Counted from the stretch's first letter, positions 35,399-44,003 are shown. The stretch: DNA of 57,346 nt from Actinobacteria bacterium OK074 (GCA_001298575.1 LJCV01000257.1:1-57346), one strand, 5' to 3'. The notes: generated by a model not told the origin, from the sequence alone. Numbers and translations are program-made.

Positions 35399-35444
35399 TA
35401 CCGATCGGTACGGATGTGCTAACGTGTTTCGTACCAATCGGTAC
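35399..35444. promoter_or_regulatory. Two TACCRATCGGTA operators in a divergent gap
   Basis: TACCGATCGGTA (35399-35410, perfect palindrome) and TACCAATCGGTA (35432-35443, one mismatch; embedded in GTACCAATCGGTAC) are 33 bp apart, three helical turns. A TATAAC-like -10 follows at 35447-35452 for the SDR gene, so the second site would overlap the -35 to -10 spacer. This is typical of TetR autoregulated divergent pairs. Confidence 0.75.
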
Positions 35445-35465
35445 ACTATAACGAGAGGTGACACC

Positions 35466-36188
35466 GTGTCACAGACCGTACTCATCACTGGCGGAACGTC
35501 AGGCATCGGCTTGAGCCTCGCGCAATCCTTCGTGGAGCTCGGGGCGTCCGTCGTCGTTTGCGGGCGTTCGCAGGCTGCGCTTGACCGATTCGCGCAGGCA
35601 CACCCGCAGGCGCTGGCCGTGCGGGCTGATGTGACGAACGCAGCCGACCGGGCAGCGTTGTTGCAAGCAGTCGCCGATCGCTTTGGGCGTTTGGACGTGC
35701 TGGTCAACAACGCCGGTACGTTCGAGGAACGAGACTATGCCACCGGCAAGAACCCCAATGCGACTCTCGATGACGAGGTGGCGTTGAACCTCACCGCCCC
35801 CATCCACTTGACGGGTGAAGTGCTTGAGCGATGGCCATCGCCCGACGCGATCGTCTTCATCACCTCGGGGTTCGCTCTGGTCTCGCCCACTCGCGCGCCC
35901 ACCCACGGCGCGGTGAAGGCCGGCCTGCACGGCTTCGCGGACGGCTTGCGCCGTCAACTCGCCCCGCAGGGTCACACCCATGTCCTCGAGGTCCTCCCAC
36001 CGTCCACGGACACGCCCATGAACGCCGAAGCCACGGGGAAGAAACTGACTCCCGCACAGGTGGCGGCGGTCACGATAAAAGCTCTTCGGCGGGGGCGGAA
36101 CATGGCATTCCCCGGCCAGACGAAAGCCATGCCCGCCATGCTGCGCATCGCGCCGGGCACACTACGACGCGTCGTCGCCGAGCTCTGA
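35466..36188 (+). CDS. SDR-family protein with His in place of the catalytic Tyr
   Basis: A 240-residue short-chain dehydrogenase of the DltE-like group. Cofactor loop TGGTSGIG is at 8-15 and NNAG at 81-84. Ser134 is in place (FITSGFAL), but the residue thirteen later is His147 where Tyr is expected, followed by Lys151 (HGAVKAGLHGF). His for Tyr is rare in SDRs and could change or abolish reduction. GTG at 35466 has GAGAGGTG upstream. Regulated by the divergent TetR through the double TACCRATCGGTA sites. Function unknown; oxidoreductase activity should not be assumed. Confidence 0.87.
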   Translation: MSQTVLITGGTSGIGLSLAQSFVELGASVVVCGRSQAALDRFAQAHPQALAVRADVTNAADRAALLQAVADRFGRLDVLVNNAGTFEERDYATGKNPNATLDDEVALNLTAPIHLTGEVLERWPSPDAIVFITSGFALVSPTRAPTHGAVKAGLHGFADGLRRQLAPQGHTHVLEVLPPSTDTPMNAEATGKKLTPAQVAAVTIKALRRGRNMAFPGQTKAMPAMLRIAPGTLRRVVAEL

Positions 36189-36239
36189 ACCCCATGGAAA
36201 TCATCGCGGGTGCCGGAGACGGGGCCCAGGTTCCGGCCC

Positions 36240-36600
36240 AGCCGCGGCAGGCGCCGCGGCGGCGGTGATTCCGGCGACGAGGAGGGTGAGGCCGGAGGCT
36301 GCGGCTACCGCCGTACGGCCGTACCGGTCGACGAGCCGGCGGGTCAGTGGGGAGGGGCAAGTGCGCCGGCTGCGGCGTCGCCGGGCGGCTACGGCCGCGG
36401 TTGGGTGGACAAGCCTTACTCGGTCCCAGCCGCTCTTCCCGACCTCGGTCAGGCCGTACACCAGCAGCAACATACTGGCGGTGATCAGTACGGCGCCGGG
36501 GACGTCGAACGGCTTGCGCTCGCCGACCGGGTCCCCCTTGAGGGTGAAGACCGCACCGAGCGTGGCCAGGATGCCGAGCGGGACACTGGCGTAGAGGCAC
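36240..36600 (-). pseudogene. MFS (DHA2/EmrB-type) transporter fragment
   Basis: The minus strand reads LYASVPLGILATLGAVFTLK then FDVPGAVLITASMLLLVYGL and TEVGKSGW, the middle of a 14-helix MFS drug exporter. After a stretch of junk it continues with LTRRLVDRYGRTAVAAASGL and TLLVAGITAAAAP. Both ends and the linker are lost. The fragment abuts a plus-strand fragment at 36600, suggesting a recombination joint. Confidence 0.6.
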
Positions 36601-36752
36601 CGCCGCCGGCCGAGCTGCTGTCCGCGGAGGGACGGGTCCGCTCACTGCGCGGGGTGCACCCGCTGTCCGACGAGGCGATCCGCGAGATCTCCCGCACCAC
36701 CGCCGACCTGTTCCTGCGCGCCCACCGCCCCTCGGGCCCGGCGACCGCCTGA
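36600..36752 (+). pseudogene. C-terminal fragment of an unidentified protein
   Basis: The last 50 residues of a plus-strand frame, with SLRGVHPLSDEAIREISRTT and ADLFLRAHRPSG, look like a genuine soluble alpha-helical C-terminus with normal codon use, ending at TGA 36750-36752. There is no start, and upstream DNA belongs to the opposite-strand MFS fragment. I cannot name the family. The DNA from 36753 to 36990 holds no recognised gene. Confidence 0.35.
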
Positions 36753-36992
36753 CGGGACATCAACCCCGCAGACCCTCCCCGGACGCCCCGACCACCCGGC
36801 GCCCGGAAAACCGCACCCGGAGCGGTCCGCCCAGGCGCCGGCCACCGAAACGCGAAGACCCACCACCAGCACACGGCACACGGCACACGGCACACCCCAG
36901 CCCCACCGCCGGAACGCTCCCCCAAGCCGTCAGCAAATTCCTCCACCCATAAACCGCCCCTATGAGGTCATAGACCCACCCCCCGTACCAGG

Positions 36993-37011
36993 TTAGGTCT
37001 GCCTTAGTTTA
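36993..37011 (+). promoter_or_regulatory. Possible iron box (DtxR/DmdR1-type)
   Basis: TTAGGTCTGCCTTAGTTTA matches the actinobacterial DtxR-type consensus TTAGGTTAGGCTAACCTAA at 12 of 19 positions, including the full left TTAGGT arm. It lies 47 bp before the ferredoxin-NADP reductase start in a short AT-rich island. The match is partial, so this is a candidate only. Confidence 0.4.
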
Positions 37012-37057
37012 GGGTTTCCCCGGGAGTCACTCTGTCATCGCCGAAGGGAACCTGATC

Positions 37058-38422
37058 ATGCCGCGCCCTCTGCGGGTAGCCATTGTCGGAGCCGGTCCTG
37101 CCGGGATCTATGCCGCCGACGCGTTGTTGAAGTCCGCAGCGGCCGCTGATCCGGGCCTGGCCATCGACATCTTCGAGCGGATGCCCGCGCCGTTCGGTCT
37201 CATCCGGTACGGCGTCGCCCCCGACCATCCGCGGATCAAGGGCATCATCACCGCCCTGCACCAGGTGCTCGACAAGCCGCAGATCCGGCTGTTCGGGAAC
37301 GTCGACTATCCGTCCGACATCAGCCTGGACGACCTGCGGACCTTCTACGACGCGGTGGTCTTCTCCACGGGTGCCACCGCCGACCGTGCGCTCGACATAC
37401 CCGGCATCGACCTTGAGGGGTCGTACGGCGCGGCCGACTTCGTGTCCTGGTACGACGGTCACCCGGACGTGCCGCGGACCTGGCCGCTGGAGGCCGAGAA
37501 GGTCGCGGTGCTCGGGGTCGGGAACGTGGCCCTCGACGTGGCGCGGGTGCTCGCCAAGACCGCCGACGAGTTGTTGCCCACGGAGATCCCGCCGAACGTC
37601 CACGACGGTCTGAAGGCCAACCGGGCCAAGGAGATCCACGTCTTCGGGCGGCGCGGCCCGGCCCAGGCGAAGTTCAGCCCGATGGAGCTGCGGGAGCTGG
37701 ACCACTCCCCCACCATCGAGGTCGTCGTCAATCCCGAGGACATCGACTACGACGACGGTTCGATCGCGGCCCGGCGCGGCAGCAAGCAGGTCGACATGGT
37801 CGCCAAGACGCTGGAGAACTGGGCGATCCGTGACGTCGGCGACCGGCCGCACAAGCTGTTCCTGCACTTCTTCGAGTCGCCCACGGAGGTGCTCGGCGAG
37901 GACGGCAGGGTCGTCGGGCTGCGCACCGAGCGGACCGAGCTCGACGGCAGCGGCAACGTGCGCGGCACCGGCGCCTTCACCGACTGGGACGTCACGGGGA
38001 TCTACCGCGCGGTGGGCTATCTGTCGGACCAACTCCCCAAGCTGCCCTGGGACATCGACAGCGGGACCGTCCCGGACGAGGGCGGGCGTGTCATCACCAC
38101 GTCCGGCGAGCACCTGCAGTCGACGTACGTCACCGGCTGGATCCGGCGTGGTCCGGTGGGCCTGATCGGGCACACCAAGGGGGACGCGAACGAGACCGTG
38201 GCCAGTCTGCTCGACGACCACGCGAACGGTCGTCTGCACTCCCCCGCCTCGCCCGACCCGGAGGCCGTCGACGCCTTCCTCGCGGATCGCGACGTCCGCT
38301 TCACCACCTGGGAGGGCTGGTACAAGCTCGACGCCGCGGAGCGCGCGCTGGGCGAGCCGCAGGGGCGTGAGCGGGTGAAGATCGTCGAGCGGGACGCCAT
38401 GCTCGACGCCAGCGGCGCCTGA
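37058..38422 (+). CDS. fprA: Ferredoxin-NADP+ reductase, FprA/adrenodoxin-reductase type
   Basis: A 454-residue FAD enzyme that passes electrons between NADPH and ferredoxin, for example to cytochromes P450 or iron-release reactions. FAD motif VAIVGAGPAGIYAADAL is at 7-23, followed by APFGLIRYGVAPDHPRIKGI, typical of this class. The NADP site is VLGVGNVALDVAR, then FGRRGPAQAKF and the late TGWIRRGPVGLIGHTKGDA. Length fits mycobacterial FprA. ATG at 37058 has GAAGGGAA upstream. A possible iron box precedes it. It ends at a strong bidirectional hairpin shared with the convergent peptidase gene. Confidence 0.92.
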   Translation: MPRPLRVAIVGAGPAGIYAADALLKSAAAADPGLAIDIFERMPAPFGLIRYGVAPDHPRIKGIITALHQVLDKPQIRLFGNVDYPSDISLDDLRTFYDAVVFSTGATADRALDIPGIDLEGSYGAADFVSWYDGHPDVPRTWPLEAEKVAVLGVGNVALDVARVLAKTADELLPTEIPPNVHDGLKANRAKEIHVFGRRGPAQAKFSPMELRELDHSPTIEVVVNPEDIDYDDGSIAARRGSKQVDMVAKTLENWAIRDVGDRPHKLFLHFFESPTEVLGEDGRVVGLRTERTELDGSGNVRGTGAFTDWDVTGIYRAVGYLSDQLPKLPWDIDSGTVPDEGGRVITTSGEHLQSTYVTGWIRRGPVGLIGHTKGDANETVASLLDDHANGRLHSPASPDPEAVDAFLADRDVRFTTWEGWYKLDAAERALGEPQGRERVKIVERDAMLDASGA

Positions 38423-38442
38423 CCTCCTGCCGCCTGCTTCTT

Positions 38443-38484
38443 CGTACGGCCGCGGTGACCTGGAAGGGTCGCCGCGGCCGTACG
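38443..38484. terminator. Bidirectional hairpin, about 18-bp stem
   Basis: CGTACGGCCGCGG pairs perfectly with CCGCGGCCGTACG and the stem is extended by TGACC/GGTCG (one T-G wobble) around loop TGGAAG. It lies between convergent fprA and M20 peptidase genes, 20 bp after the fprA stop and 8 bp before the peptidase stop. Confidence 0.85.
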
Positions 38485-38491
38485 GTCGTTC

Positions 38492-39658
38492 TCATTCCGT
38501 CGCGTACGCCGCCAAGAGGCCCGCCAGCAGGGCCGTGCGGGTCGGGACGTGGTCCAGGAGGACGTGTTCGCCGCGGGCGTGGGCGCCGGCGCCCACCGCG
38601 CCCAGGCCGTCGAGGACGGGGCGGTTCAGCGCGGCGACGAAGTTGCCGTCGCTCGCGCCGCCGACGGCCGTCTCGCGGGCGGTCCAGCCCAGTTCCGCGG
38701 CGGCTTCCTCGGCCTGTTTGAACAGCACGCGGGAGGCCGGGTTGGGGACCATCGCCGGGCGGTTCCAGCCGCCGGTGACGGTCACCGTCACCCGTGGGTC
38801 CGAGGGGCGCAGGGCGGCGAGTCCGGCGTCGATGCGGGCCGCTTCGGCGGGGTCGGTGATGCGTACGTCGATGCCGCAGTGCGCCCGGCCCGCGACGACG
38901 TTGCGTCCCGTACCGCCGCCGATCAGGCCGACGTTGACGGTGGTGCCGTCCTGCGGTGCGCCCAACGCGGCGATGCGGGTGACCAGTTCGGCCAGCGCGT
39001 GGACGGCGCTGGCGCCCCTCTCGGGTTCCAGGCCCGCGTGGGCCTCGATGCCCTCGACGGTCACCTCGAACAGGCCGACGCCCTTGCGGGCCGTCTTCAG
39101 TGCGCCCTCCGGTCCGGCCGCCGCCTCGCACACCAGGGTGGCCGCCGCGTGCTCGCTCAGCCGCTCGATGTGGGGGCGGGAGGCCGGGCTGCCGATCTCC
39201 TCGTCGCCGTTGAGCAGCAGCCGTACCGTCGGGTGGGGTGCGCCGGTCTGCCGCAGCAGTCGTAGCGCCCAGACCGCTTGCGTCAGGCCGCACTTCATGT
39301 CGAACGTGCCCGGGCCGCTCGCCCGGGCGGTGCTGCCTTCGCCGGTGACCGTGAACGGCCAGTCGGCGAGGGTCCCGGCCTGCCACACCGTGTCGTAGTG
39401 GCAGAGCATCAGGACCGTGGTGGGGGTGTTGCCCCGGTACAGCAGTTCCAGCAGGTCGCCGTGGGGGCCGCCGTCGTGGCGTTGGGATTCGTCCGGTGGG
39501 CCCAGGCGGTCGTGGGCCCAGCGCTCCACGGCCGCGAGGCCGGTGTTCAGCAACTCCTTGTCGTTGCTGGGGGTTTCGAGTTCGACCAGGGCTTTGAGGT
39601 CGGCGGTCATCTCCGGCAGGGCGGTACGGGCCAGGGACTCGATGTCGGGCAGGTGCAC
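38492..39658 (-). CDS. M20-family metallopeptidase, carboxypeptidase G2-like
   Basis: A 388-residue M20 zinc peptidase that would remove a C-terminal amino acid (glutamate in CPG2) from an amide. Metal and catalytic residues in order: His87 in LCHYDTV, Asp120 in GPGTFDMKCG, Glu153-Glu154 in NGDEEIGS, Glu in LVCEAAAG, and His in GAGAHARGEHV. A dimerisation domain (IEAHAGLEPERGASAVHALA) sits in the middle. No signal peptide, so cytoplasmic. It starts 34 bp after the AbgT-type transporter stop in the same direction. The pairing suggests uptake followed by hydrolysis of p-aminobenzoyl-glutamate or a related acyl-amino acid. Confidence 0.9.
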   Translation of the reverse strand: MHLPDIESLARTALPEMTADLKALVELETPSNDKELLNTGLAAVERWAHDRLGPPDESQRHDGGPHGDLLELLYRGNTPTTVLMLCHYDTVWQAGTLADWPFTVTGEGSTARASGPGTFDMKCGLTQAVWALRLLRQTGAPHPTVRLLLNGDEEIGSPASRPHIERLSEHAAATLVCEAAAGPEGALKTARKGVGLFEVTVEGIEAHAGLEPERGASAVHALAELVTRIAALGAPQDGTTVNVGLIGGGTGRNVVAGRAHCGIDVRITDPAEAARIDAGLAALRPSDPRVTVTVTGGWNRPAMVPNPASRVLFKQAEEAAAELGWTARETAVGGASDGNFVAALNRPVLDGLGAVGAGAHARGEHVLLDHVPTRTALLAGLLAAYATE

Positions 39659-39692
39659 TGCGGCTCTCCTCGGGGGTGGGCGAAGGGTTTTG

Positions 39693-41291
39693 TCAGCGGA
39701 CCGCGACTCCGGGGCCGAGCGGGATGCCCAGCGCCCACCAGGCGTAGAACAGCAGGGTCCAGGCCGCCAGCATGGTCAGGCACAGGGGCAGGGTCAGGGA
39801 CATCAGCGTGCCGATGCCGGCCGAGCGGCGGTAGCGCTGGACGATTCCCAGGGTCATGACGAAGTAGGCGCTCATCGGGGTGGCCGCGTTGGTGCACGAG
39901 TCGGCGATGCGGTAGACGGCCTGGGTGACCTCGGGCGGGATGTCCAGGAGCATGAACATGGGCACGAACACCGGGCCGACCAGGGCCCATTGGGCGGATC
40001 CGCTGGTGACCAGGAGGTTGATGACCGTGCACACCAGCAGGATGCCCAGGAAGGCCACCGGGCCGGTGACGCCCGCGGACTTGAGGAGGTCGGCGCCCCG
40101 GATCGCCATGACCTCGCCGACGCCGGTCCACTTGAAGTAGGCGAGGAACTGGGAGATGGCGAAGAACAGCACCAGGATCGGCGCCATTTCGCGCAGTCCC
40201 TGGGCCATGAGGTCGGGGATGTCGCGGCCGGTGCGCACGGTGCCGACGGCGCGCCCGTAGACGGCGCCGACGAGCAGGAAGGCGACCGCGAGGACCACGG
40301 CGATGCCGGTGAGGAGGGGCGACTGGACGATGCTGCCGCCGTCGCCGCGCAGTGGTGAGGTGGTGGGGATCATCGCGGCGACGAGCACGGCGGCGTAGGC
40401 GAGCAGGGCCCGGCCGGCGTGGCGCAGTCCGCGGCGTTCCTCGGGGGTCAGGGTGAGGGTGTCGGCCGCGGGCGCGATGGATTCGGGGGTGGGTTCGGGT
40501 TCTTCGGGCATCGCCTCGACGCGGCGGGCGAGGACCTTCTCCGTGAGGACGGTGACGACGACCGCCAGGATCACCGAGGAGCCGATGGAGAAGAAGTAGT
40601 TGGACAGCGGGCTGACGACGTAGTCGGGGTCGACGGTCTGGGCGGCGGCCGTGGTCAGGCCCGCGAGGATCGCGTCCGTGGGGGTGACCAGGGGGCTCGC
40701 GTCGTATCCGGCGGACACCGACACGAACGCGACGACCGCGCCGAGCACCGGGCTGCGGCCCACGGCCCTGAACGCCAGGGCGCCGAGCGGCACCAGGACG
40801 ACGTACGCGGCGTCGCCCGCGACATGGGCGACCATCGCGGTGAACGCGAGGGTGAAGGTCAGCCACCGGGCGGGGACGCGGGCGACCGCGGCCCGGAGCA
40901 TCGCCGGGAGCAGACCGGAGCGGTCGGCGACGGCGACGCCCAGCATGACCACGAGGATCGTGCCCAGTGGCGGGAAGGTGGCGTAGTTGGTGACCGCGTC
41001 GCCGATCATCATCCGCAGTCCGTCACCCGAGACGAGGTTCAGGACGGTGACGGTCTTGCCGCTGGCGGGGTTGAGCGCGGAGGCGCCGGCCGCGGACAGG
41101 GCCCAGCTGGCCAGGGCGAGGACGACGCTGAGGATGCCGAACAGCCAGAAGGGGTGCGGGAGTTTGTTGCCCGCGCGCTCGATGCGCACCAGCAGGGCGA
41201 GCAGGCCGGACACCGGTGTGGCGGCGGCCTTCTCGGGCTGCGCCTCCGGGTCGGCGGGCTGCGGCTCGGTTTGTCTCTCGGCGGAAGTCAT
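39693..41291 (-). CDS. abgT: AbgT-family transporter
   Basis: A 532-residue integral membrane protein of the AbgT (p-aminobenzoyl-glutamate transporter) family, with 9-11 hydrophobic segments. Family segments are NKLPHPFWLFGILSVVLA near residue 42, VAHVAGDAAYVVLVPLGAL, SVSAGYDASPLVTPTDAI, MAPILVLFFAISQFLAYFKW and NLLVTSGSAQWALVGPVFVP. The N-terminus (first 28 residues) is hydrophilic and unusually long. Family members import p-aminobenzoyl-glutamate or export sulfonamides. The downstream M20 peptidase favours import and cleavage of an amide, perhaps folate breakdown products. The divergent double-HTH Lrp-type regulator is the likely controller. Confidence 0.9.
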   Translation of the reverse strand: MTSAERQTEPQPADPEAQPEKAAATPVSGLLALLVRIERAGNKLPHPFWLFGILSVVLALASWALSAAGASALNPASGKTVTVLNLVSGDGLRMMIGDAVTNYATFPPLGTILVVMLGVAVADRSGLLPAMLRAAVARVPARWLTFTLAFTAMVAHVAGDAAYVVLVPLGALAFRAVGRSPVLGAVVAFVSVSAGYDASPLVTPTDAILAGLTTAAAQTVDPDYVVSPLSNYFFSIGSSVILAVVVTVLTEKVLARRVEAMPEEPEPTPESIAPAADTLTLTPEERRGLRHAGRALLAYAAVLVAAMIPTTSPLRGDGGSIVQSPLLTGIAVVLAVAFLLVGAVYGRAVGTVRTGRDIPDLMAQGLREMAPILVLFFAISQFLAYFKWTGVGEVMAIRGADLLKSAGVTGPVAFLGILLVCTVINLLVTSGSAQWALVGPVFVPMFMLLDIPPEVTQAVYRIADSCTNAATPMSAYFVMTLGIVQRYRRSAGIGTLMSLTLPLCLTMLAAWTLLFYAWWALGIPLGPGVAVR

Positions 41292-41469
41292 CGGGGTGGG
41301 GGCCTTCCTGATGGGGCGTCAGGGGGTGCGCGTCGGAGGGGCGGTGGGGGCAGAGGTCTTCAGCGGGTGTGGTGGGGGGGATGGTTGGGGACGGGGATCT
41401 TCAACCGGGCGCTGTGTGGGGGTGGTTGGGCGCGTTCGTGGTGGGCCGGGTGTGGGTGCCGGGCCGCCT

Positions 41470-41545
41470 TATTGCTTTTCTATTGAGGGGGCAGAGGATG
41501 GAATCGTGCAAGTAAAAAGGTTGTTGCGCGCGTATCGTTCATGTG
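41470..41545. promoter_or_regulatory. AT-rich control region between abgT and the Lrp-type gene
   Basis: Within the 297-bp divergent gap the segment around TTATTGCTTTTCTATTG and GCAAGTAAAAAGGTTG is strikingly AT-rich for this genome and contains loosely inverted halves (TTGCTTTT ... AAGTAAAA). Lrp-family proteins favour such sites. The rest of the gap (41292-41469) is G-rich leader without a gene. Confidence 0.45.
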
Positions 41546-41588
41546 AATCGGATGACTGACGGATTCGTTCTGTGGGGAGATGTGGGGC

Positions 41589-42647
41589 ATGGAGTACGTC
41601 GGCGGTGGCCCGGGATCGGGTGTTCAGGTGCTGGACGGGGACGACCTGGACGTCGTGGCCGCGTTGCAGCTCGCGCCGCGGGCGCCGCTGAGTCTGCTCG
41701 CGCAGGCGCTCGGGGTGTCGGCCAGTACGGCCGGGCGGCGGCTGGCCCGGCTGGAGTCGGAGCGGCTGCTGCGGGTGATCGGGCAGCTGGACTGGTCGGT
41801 GTCGGGCGAGGGCCATCCGTGGCACGTCTGGGTGACGGCCGAGCCGGGGCGGGCGCCCGAAGTGGCGCGCAGGCTCGCCGAGTTGCCCGAGGCGACGCTG
41901 GTCGCGGTCACCGCCGGGCAGGCCGACGTCTACTGTGCCGTGCAACCGGCGCGGCGGGAGCGGACCCGGGAGCTGCTGACCCGTTCCATACCCGGCACCC
42001 CGGGGGTGCGCTCGGCGCGTTCCGAACTCGTCCTGGGATCCAGTGCGAAGTCGGACGCGTGGCGGTTGCCGCGACTGACGGAGGATCAGGTGGCGCTGCT
42101 GGCCGGGCAGTTGGACGGGGGCGGGTCCGAAGCCGGTCCCGCGGCGGGCGGCGGTGTCCAGGAGGCCCTCGGCGCGGACGAGTTGCGTACGCTGCGGGTG
42201 CTCGCGGGTGACGGGCGGGCGACGGCGGCGCAGGTGTCGCGGGAGCTGGGCATCGGCCGGTCCACCGCGTACCGCATCACCCAGTCGTTGCTCCAACGCG
42301 GCCTGGTCCGGCCGCGGGTGGAGATCGAGCCCGGGCTGCTCGGCTACGCCCTGGAGGCGGTGGTCTCCCTGACCGTGTCCCCCGGCGCCGTCCGCGAGGC
42401 GGCCCGCCGGCTGGCCGAGCATCCCTCGGCCCGGTACGTGTCGACGACGGCGGGCGGTTCCTGCATCGTCCACCAGGGTGTCTTCCGGGACGAGCACGGT
42501 CTGTCCGACTTCCTCACCCGGGATCTGGCCGAACTGCCCGGTGTGGTCTCCTTCGACGTCTCCGTGGTCCTGGAGGCGCTGCGCCGCCACTGGCTCGACC
42601 GCGCGGACGGGCGGCTCGCCCCGGGGGACGCGTCCCGGGATTCCTGA
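41589..42647 (+). CDS. Lrp/AsnC-family regulator with duplicated HTH-ligand modules
   Basis: A 352-residue protein made of two Lrp/AsnC units: HTH 1 (LSLLAQALGVSASTAGRRLA) with an effector domain through about residue 145, then HTH 2 (ATAAQVSRELGIGRSTAYRI) with a second effector-like domain ending near 340. Tandem Lrp proteins of this size are common in Streptomyces. ATG at 41589 is preferred because GGGGAG lies nine bases upstream; ATG 41580 would leave no spacing. Divergent from abgT and the peptidase, with an AT-rich region between, so it probably controls that operon in response to an amino acid or amide. Confidence 0.87.
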   Translation: MEYVGGGPGSGVQVLDGDDLDVVAALQLAPRAPLSLLAQALGVSASTAGRRLARLESERLLRVIGQLDWSVSGEGHPWHVWVTAEPGRAPEVARRLAELPEATLVAVTAGQADVYCAVQPARRERTRELLTRSIPGTPGVRSARSELVLGSSAKSDAWRLPRLTEDQVALLAGQLDGGGSEAGPAAGGGVQEALGADELRTLRVLAGDGRATAAQVSRELGIGRSTAYRITQSLLQRGLVRPRVEIEPGLLGYALEAVVSLTVSPGAVREAARRLAEHPSARYVSTTAGGSCIVHQGVFRDEHGLSDFLTRDLAELPGVVSFDVSVVLEALRRHWLDRADGRLAPGDASRDS

Positions 42648-42992
42648 TCCACATCCGCGCCCACGCCCCTGGTCCGCGTCCCCGAAAATCCTGATGGTTC
42701 GTCAAGATGGCCGAGATGGTGGGGTTGTGCGGGATTCTGGCGGGTGGTGATGTCCCTGGCCAGGGAGGTTGTGCCGGTCGCGGGTGCCCTGTGGTCACAG
42801 CCTGCGCACGAACACAGGTCTACCGCTTGACTACCGGGCGTCACACGCGATTTGCTCCGGCACAGCGAGACGACAGGCGCACGGGTCGCGTTGCCGTCCC
42901 CGAGTCCACAGGGGGACGTGCGGCCATGGTGTCTGGCGTGTTCGGCGACCCGAAGAACCTTCCGCTCCGCCACCCCGAGGTGCAGCACTTCC
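42648..42992. other. Intergenic region, no gene recognised
   Basis: The 345 bp between the Lrp-type gene and the lipoprotein gene hold open frames on both strands with no family-like text. Codon use at 42690-42850 is unlike the neighbours (several TGG/TGT-rich words), so an IS-end remnant is possible, but I cannot support it. It must contain the promoter of the lipoprotein gene. Confidence 0.35.
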
Positions 42993-44003
42993 ATGAACAC
43001 CCCTCCCCCCTCCCTCTCCGCCCCAGGGCACATACGGCGGCCCGCGCTGACCGCCGGTCTCACCGCCGCCTGTCTGCTCGCCGCCGGGTGCTCCGCCCCC
43101 GGTGAACCGGTCGCCGACACCTCGCCCGCCGCGGGGGGCTCCGCCTTCAAGGTCGCCCTCATCACCCACGGCGCCCAGGGCGACGACTTCTGGAACCTGG
43201 TGCGCAAGGGCGCACAGGCGGCCGCCGCCAAGGACGGCATCGATCTGGCGTACTCCAGTGACGCCGATGCCACCGGGCAGGCGGAGTTGATCCGGGACGC
43301 GGTGCGCGACCGGGTGGACGGCATCGCGGTGACCCTGGCCAAGCCGGAGGCCATGAAGAGCGCGATCTCGGCGGCGAAGGCGGCGGGGATCCCCGTGGTC
43401 GGGCTCAACTCCGGTATCGACGACTGGCGTTCGGACGATCTGCTGGAGTACTTCGGGCAGGACGAGAGCGTCGCGGGTCAGGCCGTCGGGGACAAGCTGG
43501 ACGACCTCAAGGCGAAGCACGCGCTGTGTGTCATCCACGAGCGGGGCAACATCGCCCTGGAGGCGCGCTGCGCCGGGGTGAAGAAGACGTTCGGCGGCGA
43601 GACCGAGCTGCTGTACGTCGACGGCACCGACATGAGCGCGGTGAACAGTGTGATCGCCGCCCGGCTGCGGCAGGATCCGAGCATCGACGAAGTCATCACG
43701 AACGGCGCCCAGTTCGCCCTGACCGCGGTCAAGGCGGTGAAGGCGGCGGGCAGTTCGGCCAAGGTCGGCACGTTCGACCTCAGCAGGAGTCTGGTGACGG
43801 CGGTGCGCGGCGGGAACATCCAGTTCGCGGTGGACCAACAGCCCTACCTCCAGGGCTATCTGGCCGTGGACGCGTTGTGGCTGTACCGGACCAACGGCAA
43901 CCTCAGCGGCGGCGGGGAGGCTCCGGTGCTGACCGGTCCGGCGTTCGTGACGAAGGAGAACGCCGCGTCGATCGCCAAGTTCGCCGCCCGTGGCACCCGT
44001 TGA
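42993..44003 (+). CDS. Sugar-type ABC substrate-binding lipoprotein (orphan)
   Basis: A 336-residue periplasmic-binding-protein-like lipoprotein of the ribose/galactose class. A lipobox LLAAGC is near residue 33 after a short hydrophobic signal, followed by FKVALITHGAQGDDFWNLVR, DGIAVTLAKPEAMKSAISAA, GIPVVGLNSGIDDWRSDDLL and AVRGGNIQFAVDQQPYLQGY. The Gln-Gln-Pro-Tyr near the C-terminus is typical of this class. It is anchored to the outer face of the membrane. No permease or ATPase gene is adjacent; 244 bp downstream starts a conservon sensor kinase. It may therefore serve as a sensor for that system, or use a transporter encoded elsewhere. Confidence 0.9.
   Translation: MNTPPPSLSAPGHIRRPALTAGLTAACLLAAGCSAPGEPVADTSPAAGGSAFKVALITHGAQGDDFWNLVRKGAQAAAAKDGIDLAYSSDADATGQAELIRDAVRDRVDGIAVTLAKPEAMKSAISAAKAAGIPVVGLNSGIDDWRSDDLLEYFGQDESVAGQAVGDKLDDLKAKHALCVIHERGNIALEARCAGVKKTFGGETELLYVDGTDMSAVNSVIAARLRQDPSIDEVITNGAQFALTAVKAVKAAGSSAKVGTFDLSRSLVTAVRGGNIQFAVDQQPYLQGYLAVDALWLYRTNGNLSGGGEAPVLTGPAFVTKENAASIAKFAARGTR

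Noticed and set aside
42648..42992. Small genes in the gap before the lipoprotein gene.
   Set aside because: Open frames exist on both strands but show no ribosome site or recognisable protein text.
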